Source: Burkholderiales bacterium (GTDB lineage: Bacteria > Pseudomonadota > Gammaproteobacteria > Burkholderiales > Burkholderiaceae_C). Taken from it: a stretch of DNA of 44,662 nucleotides. The position numbers were made by a program, and so were the translations under genes. The DNA lies in contig JAIXTA010000036.1 in NCBI GenBank assembly GCA_027484405.1, positions 1 through 44,662 on the forward strand, read 5' to 3'. Below the pieces are notes generated by a model. It made no database searches, was not told where the DNA came from, and saw only the letters and a list, made by a program, of their open reading frames with translations. Below, one piece after another: positions 23,538 through 32,908 of this stretch; the stretch's first letter is position 1; each line of letters starts with the position of its first letter.

Positions 23538-24092
23538 ATGAGCGAACCCAAATCCATTGAAATGCACGGCACCACCATTGTCAGCGTCCGACGTGGCCCG
23601 TCGGTCAGCATCGGCGGTGACGGCCAGGTCACCCTGGGCAATGTGGTCATGAAGGGTACGGCGCAGAAGGTGCGGCGCCTGTATCAGGGCAAGATCCTCG
23701 CCGGCTTTGCCGGCAGCACGGCCGATGCCTTCAGCCTGCTCGACCGCTTCGAGGCCAAGCTCGAGAAGCACCAGGGCCATCTCACCCGTGCAGCCGTCGA
23801 ACTGGCCAAGGATTGGCGCACCGACCGCATCCTGCGCCGGCTGGAAGCCATGCTGCTGGTGGCCGATCGCGAGCACACTTATGTCATCACCGGCAACGGC
23901 GATGTGCTCGAGCCCGAAACCGGCGTTGCTGCCATCGGCTCCGGCGGCAACTATGCCCACAGCGCCGCCATTGCCTTGCTCGAGAACACCGAGCTCAGTC
24001 CTGCGCAGATCGTCGCCAAGTCGCTCAAGATCGCTGGCGACCTGTGCATCTACACCAATCACAACCACGTGATCGAGTCGATCGAGGCCTGA
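23538..24092 (+). CDS. hslV: ATP-dependent protease subunit HslV
   Basis: Proteolytic threonine-protease subunit of the HslUV (ClpQY) complex, a dodecamer degrading misfolded and regulatory proteins. 184 residues. The catalytic Thr is T12 after removal of an N-terminal peptide (MHG before TTIVSVRRG). The [32 protein letters not shown] and [13 protein letters not shown] segments are conserved. The hslU gene follows 100 bases downstream, as expected. The 11-residue propeptide is typical of betaproteobacterial HslV. Confidence 0.97.
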   Translation: MSEPKSIEMHGTTIVSVRRGPSVSIGGDGQVTLGNVVMKGTAQKVRRLYQGKILAGFAGSTADAFSLLDRFEAKLEKHQGHLTRAAVELAKDWRTDRILRRLEAMLLVADREHTYVITGNGDVLEPETGVAAIGSGGNYAHSAAIALLENTELSPAQIVAKSLKIAGDLCIYTNHNHVIESIEA

Positions 24093-24191
24093 TCGGCCGG
24101 CACCTGCCCGCAGGCGGCCGCATCACACCTTCGAGTATCTCCCCCTTCTCCCCAAGACGCGGCAGCGCGCCTGCCGTGCAGGACCAGCACC

Positions 24192-25523
24192 ATGTCCCAA
24201 CACATGACCCCCGCCGAGATCGTCAGCGAACTCGACAAGTTCATCATCGGCCAGCAGCGCGCCAAGCGAGCAGTGGCCATTGCCTTGCGCAACCGCTGGC
24301 GGCGCCAGCAGGTGGCCGAGCCCCTGCGCAGCGAGATCACGCCCAAGAACATCCTGATGATCGGCCCCACGGGCGTGGGCAAGACCGAGATCGCCCGCCG
24401 TCTGGCCAAGCTCGCCGACGCACCCTTCGTGAAGGTCGAGGCCACCAAGTTCACGGAGGTCGGCTATGTCGGTCGCGATGTGGACACCATCATCCGCGAC
24501 CTCGCCGAGGTGGCCGTGAAGGACGCTCGCGATGCCGAGATGAAGCGTGTGCGCACCCTGGCCGAGGATGCCGCCGAGGACCGGATCCTTGATGTACTGC
24601 TGCCGCCCGCTCGTGACGTGGGGTTTGCCGCAGCCGCCAAGGAAGACAACGGCACGCGCCAGACCTTCCGCAAGCGCCTGCGCGAAGGCCAGCTTGACGA
24701 CAAGGAGATCGAGATCGAGATCTCCGCGCTGCCCGCATCCATGGAGATCCAGGGTCCGCCGGGCATGGAGGACATGACGCGCCAGCTCCAGGAGATGTTC
24801 GGCAATCTGGCCAAGGGCCAGAAGCGCGCGCGCAAGATGAAGGTCAAGGAAGCGATGAAGCTCCTCACTGATGAGGAAGCCGCGCGCCGCATCAACGAGG
24901 AGGACGTGCGTACCCGAGCCATGCGCAACGTCGAGCAGAACGGCATTGTCTTCCTTGACGAGATCGACAAGATCGCCGCGCGTCAGGAGTACGGCGGCGC
25001 GGACGTGAGCCGTCAGGGTGTGCAGCGCGACCTGCTGCCTCTGGTGGAAGGGACCGCCGTCAACACCAAGTACGGCACGGTCAAGACCGACCACATCCTG
25101 TTCATCGCCTCCGGCGCCTTCCATCTGGCCAAGCCCAGTGACCTGGTGCCCGAGCTGCAGGGGCGCTTTCCGATCCGCGTGGAGCTCGACAGCCTGAGCA
25201 CCGAAGACTTCGAGCGCATCCTCACGCAGACCGACACCGCGCTCACCAAGCAGTACCAGGCACTGATGGCCACGGAGGGTCTGCAGCTGGAGTTCACGGC
25301 CGATGGCATCCAGCGCCTGGCGCAGATCGCGTTCAGCGTGAACGAGCGCGTGGAGAACATCGGTGCACGGCGTCTGTACACCGTGATGGAGAAGCTGCTC
25401 GAGGACCTGAGCTTCGAGGCCAGCAAGCGCGAGGGCCAGCACCTGTCGATCGACGCCGCCTTCGTCGACACCCATCTTGGCGAACTGGCCAAGAGCGAGG
25501 ACGTATCGCGCTACGTGCTCTAG
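24192..25523 (+). CDS. hslU: ATP-dependent protease ATPase subunit HslU
   Basis: AAA+ unfoldase that feeds substrates to HslV. 443 residues, normal for the family. Walker A is GPTGVGKTE (about residues 58-66). The pore loop GYVGRDV follows, then the I domain (about 110-240), Walker [10 protein letters not shown] (about 251-259) and sensor region RFPIRVEL. The C-terminal tail SRYVL docks into HslV. The start [11 protein letters not shown] matches relatives. A stem-loop after the stop may end the operon. Confidence 0.97.
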   Translation: MSQHMTPAEIVSELDKFIIGQQRAKRAVAIALRNRWRRQQVAEPLRSEITPKNILMIGPTGVGKTEIARRLAKLADAPFVKVEATKFTEVGYVGRDVDTIIRDLAEVAVKDARDAEMKRVRTLAEDAAEDRILDVLLPPARDVGFAAAAKEDNGTRQTFRKRLREGQLDDKEIEIEISALPASMEIQGPPGMEDMTRQLQEMFGNLAKGQKRARKMKVKEAMKLLTDEEAARRINEEDVRTRAMRNVEQNGIVFLDEIDKIAARQEYGGADVSRQGVQRDLLPLVEGTAVNTKYGTVKTDHILFIASGAFHLAKPSDLVPELQGRFPIRVELDSLSTEDFERILTQTDTALTKQYQALMATEGLQLEFTADGIQRLAQIAFSVNERVENIGARRLYTVMEKLLEDLSFEASKREGQHLSIDAAFVDTHLGELAKSEDVSRYVL

Positions 25524-25552
25524 CGCATCGCTCCACGGTCACTGCGTCAACT

Positions 25553-25582
25553 CGGCCCCACGCGCTTCTGCGCCTGGGGCCG
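25553..25582 (+). terminator. Possible terminator after hslU
   Basis: An 8-bp stem, CGGCCCCA (25553-25560) with TGGGGCCG (25575-25582), and further GC pairing in the loop. The following sequence (ATGACTTTCT) is only weakly T-rich, so termination may be partial or factor-dependent. Confidence 0.45.
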
Positions 25583-25784
25583 ATGACTTTCTGGACGCTC
25601 GTTTCAGCACCGAGTGCTTCCACGAGACTGCCATCTGCGTGACACAGGACTGTCGCCCGCGCGTCATCTGCGGCCCAAAGAATGTGCGGCTTGCAAGACG
25701 GCGGTAGATCTCCGGGTGGCTCATCATGGCTGGCGCGAGGGCTCTGCATGCCGCTGCGTTCACACCTACGCATCAGGGATTCAC

Positions 25785-28700
25785 ATGCTTCTGCCCGGTC
25801 TGCCTCACTTTCCCCGAACCCTTGTTGCTGCTGCGATCGCAGTGTGCGTTGCGCCCGCGCTGGCACAGAACACTTCATCTGCGCTGGCCGGCCGCGTCAT
25901 CGGTGTCGATGGCAAGCCCGTCGTCAATGCCCAGGTGCAGATCCTGCATGTGCAGTCGGGCTCCTTGAGTGCTGCCCGCACTGATGTGGAAGGCCGCTTT
26001 GCTGCGCGCGGCTTGCGCGCTGGCGGACCGTACCGCGTGACGATCAGCGCGGATGGCCGCAGCCAGGTGCGTGACGACATCACGCTGCCACTGGCCGAAA
26101 CCTTCAACATCGAGGTGCAGCTGGCCAATGTGACGCAGATCGAGCGCACGGTGGTGACGGGCACGGCCATCAACGACCGCTTCGGTCCGAACAGCGTGGG
26201 GGCCGGTACGCGCATCAACCGCCGGCAGATCGAGGCCCAGGCCTCCATCAGCGGCAATCTGCAGGATCTCGCGCGCAACGATCCCCGGCTCTCCCAGACG
26301 GACAAGGAGCGTGGCGAGATCTCCGCGATCGGCCAGAACTCCCGCTACAACTCGATCACCATTGACGGTGTCGCCATCAATGACACCTTCGGCCTCGAGG
26401 CCAACAACCTGCCCACGCTCAAGCAGCCGATCTCGATCGATGCTGTCGAGGCCGTACAGGTCAACATTTCGAACTTCGACGTCACGCAGCGCGGCTATAC
26501 GGGCGCAAACATCAACGCTGTGACGAAGTCGGGTACCAATGATCTGCGCGGCACGGTGCGCTACGGCTTCCGTGACGACCATCTCGCCGGCTCGCGGTAC
26601 GTGCGCACGACCAACAGCTACACCGCCCCGCCGCCCTTCGAGGAAACGCGCCTGGCTGCCACGATCGGCGGGCCGATCTTCAAGGACACCCTGTTCTTCT
26701 TTGCGGCCTACGAGCAGCTCAACAGCACGCGCAATGCCGTGGGCTTCGGCCCGCTGGGTGGCTCGCTGACGCAGGTCGGCATCACGCAATCGGCCATCGA
26801 TTCCGCCCGCACGATCGCCAGCAGCCGCTACGGCGTCGACGTCGGCAATGTGAACTCCCCGGCCGAGCAGGCGGAGCTGGAGGTCAAGGACACACTGATC
26901 AAGTTCGACTGGAACATCGCGCCCGGTCACAAGGCCAATGTGCGCTATACCAAGACCACGCAGGACGAGCCGATCTATCCGAACTTCTCCGCCACGCAGC
27001 TGTCCCTGTCGAGCAACTGGTACGTGCAGAAGAAGACGATCGATACGGTCGTCGGCCAGTGGTTTGCCGACTGGAGCGACGCGCTTTCCACCGAGCTGAA
27101 GATCTCCAAGCGCAACTACGACAGCGTGCCGCGCAACAACGCCACGCTGCCGCAGACGACCCTGAGCTTCACCGGCCCGCTGCCGGCGGGGGTGACGGGC
27201 GTGCAGACGGGCACGCGCAGTCTCGTCTTTGGTACCGAGCGTTCGCGCCACTTCAACGTGCTGCGCACCGACACCCAGGATGCCTACGTCGGCGCGACCT
27301 GGCGTCGCGAGGAGCACGAAATCAAGTTCGGCGGCGACCTGCAGAACAACACCATCTACAACGCCTTCCTGCAGGACATCTTCGGCAACTACACCTTCAA
27401 CTGCCAGAACAGCAGCGCCACCTACACCTACAGTTTTGGTGCGATCAATTGCGCCACGGCCACCCAGGCGCAGATCGAACAGGCCGTGCTGGAGAATTTC
27501 AGCCGCGGGCGCCCCACGAGCTTCACGGTGCAGACGCCGGCCACGGCCAATGGCTACACCACGTTCGACAACGCGGTAGCGCAATGGAAGCTGCGCAATA
27601 CGGGTGCCTTCGTGCAGGACACCTGGACGGTCAATGACAACCTCACGGTGAACGCCGGCGTGCGCGTCGACAAGATCGGCGTACCGCAAAAGCCGGTTGC
27701 CAACACCGCAGCTGCACAGGCGGTGGTGCCGGGCAATCCCATCACCGGGACTCGGGCCTCCGGGGGCTTCGGGTTCGACAACACGCGCACGCTGGACGGC
27801 ACCTCGCTGGTGCAGCCGCGCGTGGGCTTCAACTGGAACCTCGAAGGCAAGCGGCCCACTCAGCTGCGCGGCGGCTTCGGCCTGTTCCAGGGCGCGGCGG
27901 CCAATGTGTGGCTGTCCAACCCCTTCTCCAACACGGGGGTCACCACACGCATCGTCGGGTGCGGCGGCAACTTTGCAGCCTGCGACCCGAACGGCGGTAC
28001 GTTCTCGGCCGATCCGCGCAACCAGCCTACGACCCTGCCTGGCTCGCCGCCTGCAGCCAATGTGGACTTCCTGTCGCCGACCTTGCGCCAGCCCTCGGTC
28101 TGGAAGGGCAATCTGGCCTTTGACCACCAGCTGCCGATCGGCCTGATTGCCGGTGTGGAGTACGTCTACACCCGTACCAAGGACGGCATCTACTACAAGC
28201 ACCTGAACCTGGGCGAAGCCACGCGCATCGGCCCGGATGGCCGCGAGCTCTTCTACACCCCGCAGGGCTACAACCCCGCGTGCTGGACACCCACCGGCGG
28301 CAGCATCAGCACCGGCGCCTGCGCCGGCTTCCGCAGCCGTGCGCTGTCCAATCCGCTCTACAACAACGTGCTGCTGGCAGAGCGGACCGACAAGGGCGGC
28401 GGCAACGCGCTGACCTTCTCGCTGGCGCAGCCCTTCAAGAACGGCTTTGCATGGTCGATGGCCTACACCCGCACGAACGCGACCGAAGTCAGCCCGCTGA
28501 CCTCGTCGGTGTCGAACTCGAACTTCAACAGCCGTTCGATCTTCAATCCGAACGAGAACGTCGCCTCCGACTCTGCCTACCTGAGCCGGCAGCGCCTGAA
28601 CGCCAGCATGAGCTTCTCGCGCGCCCTGTTCGGCAGCAAGCGCACCACCCTCGGTGTGTTCTACGAGGCCCGCAGCGGCAAGCCCTTCAGCTACACCTTC

Positions 28701-29210
28701 TCCAACGACCTCAATGGTGATGGTGTGGCCGGCAACGACCTGATGTACATCCCGCGTGCACCGGGCTCCGGCGAAGTGGTCTTCCTTGGGGATACCGCCA
28801 CGAGCCGGAGCAATGAGGACCGCTTCTGGCAGTTTGTGAATGCCGACGCCAACCTCGCCGATACGCGCGGTGCCGTGGTGGGACGCAACCGCTCCACCAG
28901 CCCCTGGGTGCAAACCGTCGACATGCGCGTCACGCAGGAGATCCCGGCCTTCTCGAGCCAGCACAAGGCCAGCGTGATCCTTGATCTGTTCAACGTGGGC
29001 AACATGCTGAATCGCAAGTGGGGGCGCACGGATGAGATCGCCTTCTCCGGCAGTGGTGGCCAGGTGCGCAGCTTCGTGAGCTTTGCCGGTATCGATGCGC
29101 AGGGTCGTTACATCTACAGCGTCGCGCCCAACCCGTCGTCGCTGACCACGCGGCAGAATGCCGGTGAGTCGCAGTGGGCGGTGCAGGTCTCGCTGAAGTA
29201 CGAGTTCTGA
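25785..29210 (+). CDS. TonB-dependent receptor, Oar-like, with carboxypeptidase-regulatory domain
   Basis: 1141 residues. A signal peptide (ending APALAQ) is followed by a carboxypeptidase-regulatory-like beta domain (about 28-115: AGRVIGVDGKPVVNAQVQIL), a plug domain (about 120-260: ITIDGVAINDTFG, GANINAVTKSGTN) and a large outer-membrane barrel ending in VSLKYEF with terminal Phe. The architecture is that of Oar/SusC-type receptors rather than siderophore receptors. No TonB box is obvious after the signal. The start at 25785 is chosen for the signal peptide; AGGGA lies just upstream, and the upstream extension of the frame is non-coding. No Fur-like box is visible. It precedes a lipoprotein 5'-nucleotidase on the same strand, so the pair may take up material released from nucleotides or nucleic acids (inference). 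Confidence 0.9.
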   Translation: MLLPGLPHFPRTLVAAAIAVCVAPALAQNTSSALAGRVIGVDGKPVVNAQVQILHVQSGSLSAARTDVEGRFAARGLRAGGPYRVTISADGRSQVRDDITLPLAETFNIEVQLANVTQIERTVVTGTAINDRFGPNSVGAGTRINRRQIEAQASISGNLQDLARNDPRLSQTDKERGEISAIGQNSRYNSITIDGVAINDTFGLEANNLPTLKQPISIDAVEAVQVNISNFDVTQRGYTGANINAVTKSGTNDLRGTVRYGFRDDHLAGSRYVRTTNSYTAPPPFEETRLAATIGGPIFKDTLFFFAAYEQLNSTRNAVGFGPLGGSLTQVGITQSAIDSARTIASSRYGVDVGNVNSPAEQAELEVKDTLIKFDWNIAPGHKANVRYTKTTQDEPIYPNFSATQLSLSSNWYVQKKTIDTVVGQWFADWSDALSTELKISKRNYDSVPRNNATLPQTTLSFTGPLPAGVTGVQTGTRSLVFGTERSRHFNVLRTDTQDAYVGATWRREEHEIKFGGDLQNNTIYNAFLQDIFGNYTFNCQNSSATYTYSFGAINCATATQAQIEQAVLENFSRGRPTSFTVQTPATANGYTTFDNAVAQWKLRNTGAFVQDTWTVNDNLTVNAGVRVDKIGVPQKPVANTAAAQAVVPGNPITGTRASGGFGFDNTRTLDGTSLVQPRVGFNWNLEGKRPTQLRGGFGLFQGAAANVWLSNPFSNTGVTTRIVGCGGNFAACDPNGGTFSADPRNQPTTLPGSPPAANVDFLSPTLRQPSVWKGNLAFDHQLPIGLIAGVEYVYTRTKDGIYYKHLNLGEATRIGPDGRELFYTPQGYNPACWTPTGGSISTGACAGFRSRALSNPLYNNVLLAERTDKGGGNALTFSLAQPFKNGFAWSMAYTRTNATEVSPLTSSVSNSNFNSRSIFNPNENVASDSAYLSRQRLNASMSFSRALFGSKRTTLGVFYEARSGKPFSYTFSNDLNGDGVAGNDLMYIPRAPGSGEVVFLGDTATSRSNEDRFWQFVNADANLADTRGAVVGRNRSTSPWVQTVDMRVTQEIPAFSSQHKASVILDLFNVGNMLNRKWGRTDEIAFSGSGGQVRSFVSFAGIDAQGRYIYSVAPNPSSLTTRQNAGESQWAVQVSLKYEF

Positions 29211-29298
29211 ACCTCGTGGGTGGCGATGACCACCCGCACCCTGATCGGGCGCCAGGCTGGCGAGCTTGGCGCCCCGTGCTTTTCGGAGACCCTGATTC

Positions 29299-31032
29299 AT
29301 GAAATCGTTCATTTCCGGACGCCGGACCGCGCTGCTCGGCGTGCTCGCGTCGCTGAGCGCCTTGGCGGCCTGCAGCCTGCTGAGCCCGTCCGCACCCGCT
29401 CCCACACGCACCCTGACCCTGCTGGCCATCAATGACCTGCATGGCCATCTGCAGACCAGCAATCCGGTGCCCTGGACCTATCCGGTCAATGATCCTGCGC
29501 GGCCGGGTGCCACGCTGCAGGCAGCGCATGGCGGCCTGCCGCACCTCATGACGGCGCTCAACACCCTGCGCACCCAGGCCGGCAGCAGCCTCACCGTGGG
29601 TGTGGGCGACATGATCGGCGGCTCGCCGCTGGGCTCCTCGCTGCTCAAGGACGAGCCCACCATCGAGGCGCTCAACCAGCTGGGCGTCACGGTGAGCGTG
29701 GTCGGCAACCACGAGTTTGATGCCGGGCGCGACGAACTGATGCGGCGCATCCAGGGCCAGTGCCCTGCGGGTGGTTGTGCGCTGCCGGGCTATCGCGGTG
29801 CGCGGTTCGAGTACATCGCCGCCAACGTGCTCGAAGGCGAGCAGCCCTGGCTCAAGCCCTACGTGATCCGCGAACTGAACGGCTTGAAGATCGCGTTCAT
29901 CGGCGCGGTGACTCGCGATACGCCGAGCATCGTCTCGGCCTCCGGCATTCGCGGCCTGCGCTTCACCGAGGAAGCCCAGGCCATCAATCGCTTCGTGCCG
30001 GCGGCGCGTGCGGAAGGCGCGCAGGTCTTCGTGGCGCTGGTGCATGAGGGCGGCCGGGTCGCGAACCAGGCGGCTGGCGTGGTGAACGACCCGACCTATG
30101 CCTGCGAAGGACTGGAGGGTGCGATTGTCGGCATCAACGAGCGCCTGGACCCAGCCATCAGCGTGGTGTTCTCGGCGCACACCCATCAGGCCTACACCTG
30201 CAAGCGCAACGGCCGCCTGCTGGTCCAGGGCCAGGCCTATGGCGCGCTCATCAGCGAGGTGCGCCTGGAGGTGGACGCCCGCACGGGGGCCGTGAACACG
30301 GCCACCGCCTTCAACCACAAGGTGGCGCAGTCGGCCTATGCCGCTTCGCCTGAAGCCAAGCCGCTGCTCGATGAGGTCGAGCGCCTCACCGGCCCCATCA
30401 AGAACAAGACCATCGCCACGCTGCCGGCACAGCTCACGCGCCGCTCCGCCGCGGGCAGTGACAGCCCGCTGGGCGGCGTGATTGCCGACGCGCAGCTGGC
30501 CTATGTGCGCAAGCTCATGCCGGCCGACGTGGCCTTCATGAACCCGGGCGGCGTACGCGCGGATCTGCCGGTCGTTGCCAGCCCGCCGCCCATTTCGGTA
30601 TCGATGGCGGACGCCTTCGCCACCCAGCCCTTCGGCAACGACGTGGTGGTGTTGAGCCTCAGCGGTGCGCAGATCCTGGAACTGCTGCAGCAGCAGTGGG
30701 CCGGGCGCGAGGCCGACAGCCCGCGCCTGCTGCAGCCCAGCCAGAGCCTGAGCTACCGCTGGGATGCGCGTCTGCCGATCGAGCAGCGCATCATCGATGT
30801 ACGCATCAATGGCGCATCGATCGAGCCGACGCGCAGCTACCGCGTGGTGGTCAACAGCTTCATGGCCGAGGGCGGCGACCGTTTCGCCGTGCTGCGCCAG
30901 GGCACTGCACGCCAGATCGTCGGCCAGGACATCGAGGCACTGGTGGACTATCTGCAGCAGCGCGGCGACGCACTGCGCCCGCCTTTTGTGCCCCGCGTCA
31001 CTCGCGTGGATGCACCTGCAGCGCGGCCTTGA
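29299..31032 (+). CDS. Lipoprotein 5'-nucleotidase / 2',3'-cyclic phosphodiesterase family
   Basis: 577 residues. A lipobox (ALAAC, C25) makes it a lipoprotein, anchored facing the periplasm or cell surface. The metallophosphoesterase domain has NDLHGHL, GDMIGGSP, GNHEFDAG and SAHTHQ, giving a complete di-metal site. The C-terminal 5'-nucleotidase domain (about 370-545) contains NPGGVRADL, DAFATQPFGNDVV and MAEGGDRFAVL, which bind the nucleotide. It should release phosphate and nucleosides from extracellular nucleotides. It lies 88 bases after the Oar-like receptor, so the two may be expressed together for nutrient scavenging. No Pho box was seen. Confidence 0.92.
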   Translation: MKSFISGRRTALLGVLASLSALAACSLLSPSAPAPTRTLTLLAINDLHGHLQTSNPVPWTYPVNDPARPGATLQAAHGGLPHLMTALNTLRTQAGSSLTVGVGDMIGGSPLGSSLLKDEPTIEALNQLGVTVSVVGNHEFDAGRDELMRRIQGQCPAGGCALPGYRGARFEYIAANVLEGEQPWLKPYVIRELNGLKIAFIGAVTRDTPSIVSASGIRGLRFTEEAQAINRFVPAARAEGAQVFVALVHEGGRVANQAAGVVNDPTYACEGLEGAIVGINERLDPAISVVFSAHTHQAYTCKRNGRLLVQGQAYGALISEVRLEVDARTGAVNTATAFNHKVAQSAYAASPEAKPLLDEVERLTGPIKNKTIATLPAQLTRRSAAGSDSPLGGVIADAQLAYVRKLMPADVAFMNPGGVRADLPVVASPPPISVSMADAFATQPFGNDVVVLSLSGAQILELLQQQWAGREADSPRLLQPSQSLSYRWDARLPIEQRIIDVRINGASIEPTRSYRVVVNSFMAEGGDRFAVLRQGTARQIVGQDIEALVDYLQQRGDALRPPFVPRVTRVDAPAARP

Positions 31033-31076
31033 AAATCAAGGTAGCCGATACTGATTGAATAAAGAATACCAAAAAT

Positions 31077-31176
31077 GCCACTTCCCGCTTCTGGTGCGCG
31101 GGAGGTGGCCTATTGATGAAGCAAAGAAATCTGGCCGGAAATGAATGAAATGAGCATTCATGCGCCTCTCCGGCCA
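31077..31176. other. Two successive RNA-type hairpins
   Basis: Hairpin 1: a 12-bp stem, GCCACTTCCCGC (31077-31088) with GCGGGAGGTGGC (31098-31109), one G-U pair. Read on the minus strand it is followed by TTTTT, like a terminator. Hairpin 2 is nested: TGGCCGGA (31132-31139) with TCCGGCCA (31169-31176), enclosing ATGAATG (31141-31147) with CATTCAT (31155-31161). Both sit in the 180 bases between the nucleotidase and the nuclease gene. They could be an untranslated leader, a small RNA or a mobile palindrome. Confidence 0.6.
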
Positions 31177-31212
31177 TTCGGTTGAAGCGCCGCAAGCCCA
31201 CATAATGGCGGG

Positions 31213-32754
31213 GTGTTCGCACCCCGCACCGTCTTCCTCGATCTCGAAACCACCGGCATGAGCCCGGAGCGTGAGCGCATCACGGAGATCGGCCTGGTGG
31301 TGGTGGAGGGTGGCGAGGTGCGTGAGCGCTGGCAGACCCTGGTGAATCCGGGCAAGTCCATCCCGCCGGACATCAGCTGGTTCACCGGCATCACCAACGA
31401 GATGGTGCGCCACGCACCCACCTTCGAACAGGTGGCCGATGCGCTCTGGGCGCGACTGCAGGGCGCCCTGCTTGTGGCCCACAACGCCCGCTTCGACTAC
31501 GGCTTTCTCAAGGCCGAGTTCGCGCGCCTCTCGCGCACCTACATCACCAAGCCCCTGTGCACGGTCAAGCTCTCGCGCACCCTGGACCCGGAGCAGCGCA
31601 GCCACAGCCTGGATGCGCTGATCGAGCGCTGGGACCTCGGCCGCGAGGCCAGGCACCGCGCCATGGGTGATGCCGAGCGGCTCTGGGTCTTCGCGCAGAA
31701 GCTGGCGCAGCGCTACAGCCCGGCGCTGATCGAGGACGCCGTGCGCTTGATCACGCGCCGCGCCAGTCTGCCGCCGCACCTGCCGCCCACCCTGTTCGAC
31801 GAGATGCCTGCCACCCCCGGGGTCTACACCTTCCATGCCGAGCACGGCCAGATCCTCTATATCGGCAAGAGCATCAGCCTGCGCGACCGCGTGGCCGCGC
31901 ACTTCTACGACGTCAAGAACGAGCGCGAGCAGCAGCTTGCCGCGCAGGTGCATCGGGTGACGTGGGATCCCTGCGCCGGCCCGCTGTCCACCGCCGTGCG
32001 CGAGGCCGAGGCCATCAAGACCCACGCGCCCGCCGCCAACGTGGCCCTGCGCCGCAACGAACGCGCCGTGCTCCTGCAGGTGGATGCGCGGTGCCGCCTG
32101 CGCTACCTGCCGGCGCAGACGCTGGCTGGGGGATTTGCTGGAGGCTTGCCTGAGGCGGGTCAGGGCGTGGCCCTCGGGCTGGCGCCGTCGGGCGGCACAG
32201 ATTCTCCCGATGAGCTCGAGCCGGCGCCCGCGGCCTGCGCCTACGGGCCGTTTTCATCCCGCGCTGCGGCCCGAGCGGCCGTGGTGGGCCTCGCCCGCGA
32301 GTTCCAGCTCTGTCTCAAGACCCTCGGCCTGGAACGGGCGGCGCGCGGCGAGCCGGAGGCCAGCGGCTGCTTCAACCTGCAGATCCGTCGCTGCCTGGGC
32401 GCCTGCGTGAACCGCGAGCCCTTTGCCGAGCACACGCGGCGCGTGCACAGTGCGCTTGCCGACCATCGCCTTCAGCGCTGGCCCTGGCCGGGCGCCATTG
32501 CCGTGGTGGAGCGTTCCGGCGACGGCCTGCTCGAAGATTGGGTCGTCATCGATCAGTGGTGCGTCCTGGGCGTGGTGCGCAGTCCGGACGCGGCGCTGCA
32601 GCGGGCTCGGCAGGCGGAACGACGATTCGATCTGGATCTGTACCGCATGGTGCGCAAGCTGCTCGAATCGCCGGACGCCGAGGCCCAGGGGGCCTGGCGC
32701 ATGGAACCCTTGTATCCGCCCGAACCGGTCGCCCGCCCGGAACGGCACCCCTGA
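31213..32754 (+). CDS. DnaQ-like 3'-5' exonuclease fused to a GIY-YIG (UvrC/Cho-like) nuclease
   Basis: 513 residues from a GTG start. Residues 1-175 are a DEDDh exonuclease: FLDLETTG (D10, E12), AHNARFDYGFL and HRAMGDAERL. Residues about 195-290 are a GIY-YIG nuclease: PGVYTFHAEHGQILYIGKS, LRDRVAAHF. The C-terminal part has the cysteine-containing GCFNLQIRRCLGACVNRE typical of UvrC and Cho. The fusion of a proofreading-type exonuclease with an excision-repair-type nuclease recurs in betaproteobacteria and suggests DNA repair, perhaps incision followed by trimming; its role is not established. Helix-hairpin-helix motifs of full UvrC are absent. Confidence 0.9.
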   Translation: MFAPRTVFLDLETTGMSPERERITEIGLVVVEGGEVRERWQTLVNPGKSIPPDISWFTGITNEMVRHAPTFEQVADALWARLQGALLVAHNARFDYGFLKAEFARLSRTYITKPLCTVKLSRTLDPEQRSHSLDALIERWDLGREARHRAMGDAERLWVFAQKLAQRYSPALIEDAVRLITRRASLPPHLPPTLFDEMPATPGVYTFHAEHGQILYIGKSISLRDRVAAHFYDVKNEREQQLAAQVHRVTWDPCAGPLSTAVREAEAIKTHAPAANVALRRNERAVLLQVDARCRLRYLPAQTLAGGFAGGLPEAGQGVALGLAPSGGTDSPDELEPAPAACAYGPFSSRAAARAAVVGLAREFQLCLKTLGLERAARGEPEASGCFNLQIRRCLGACVNREPFAEHTRRVHSALADHRLQRWPWPGAIAVVERSGDGLLEDWVVIDQWCVLGVVRSPDAALQRARQAERRFDLDLYRMVRKLLESPDAEAQGAWRMEPLYPPEPVARPERHP

Positions 32755-32908
32755 AGGCGCAGCCTGTGCCCGGAATCCGGCAGCCGGTCGAATCGTCGCC
32801 CCGCTGCGGACCGCTTGTCGGCACGATGCATCCTGACCTGCCGCTTCCGGATCGCCACGCCGCCACCGCCCGCTCGGTGCCCCTGTTCCAACTTTGCGAA
32901 AAGACCGC

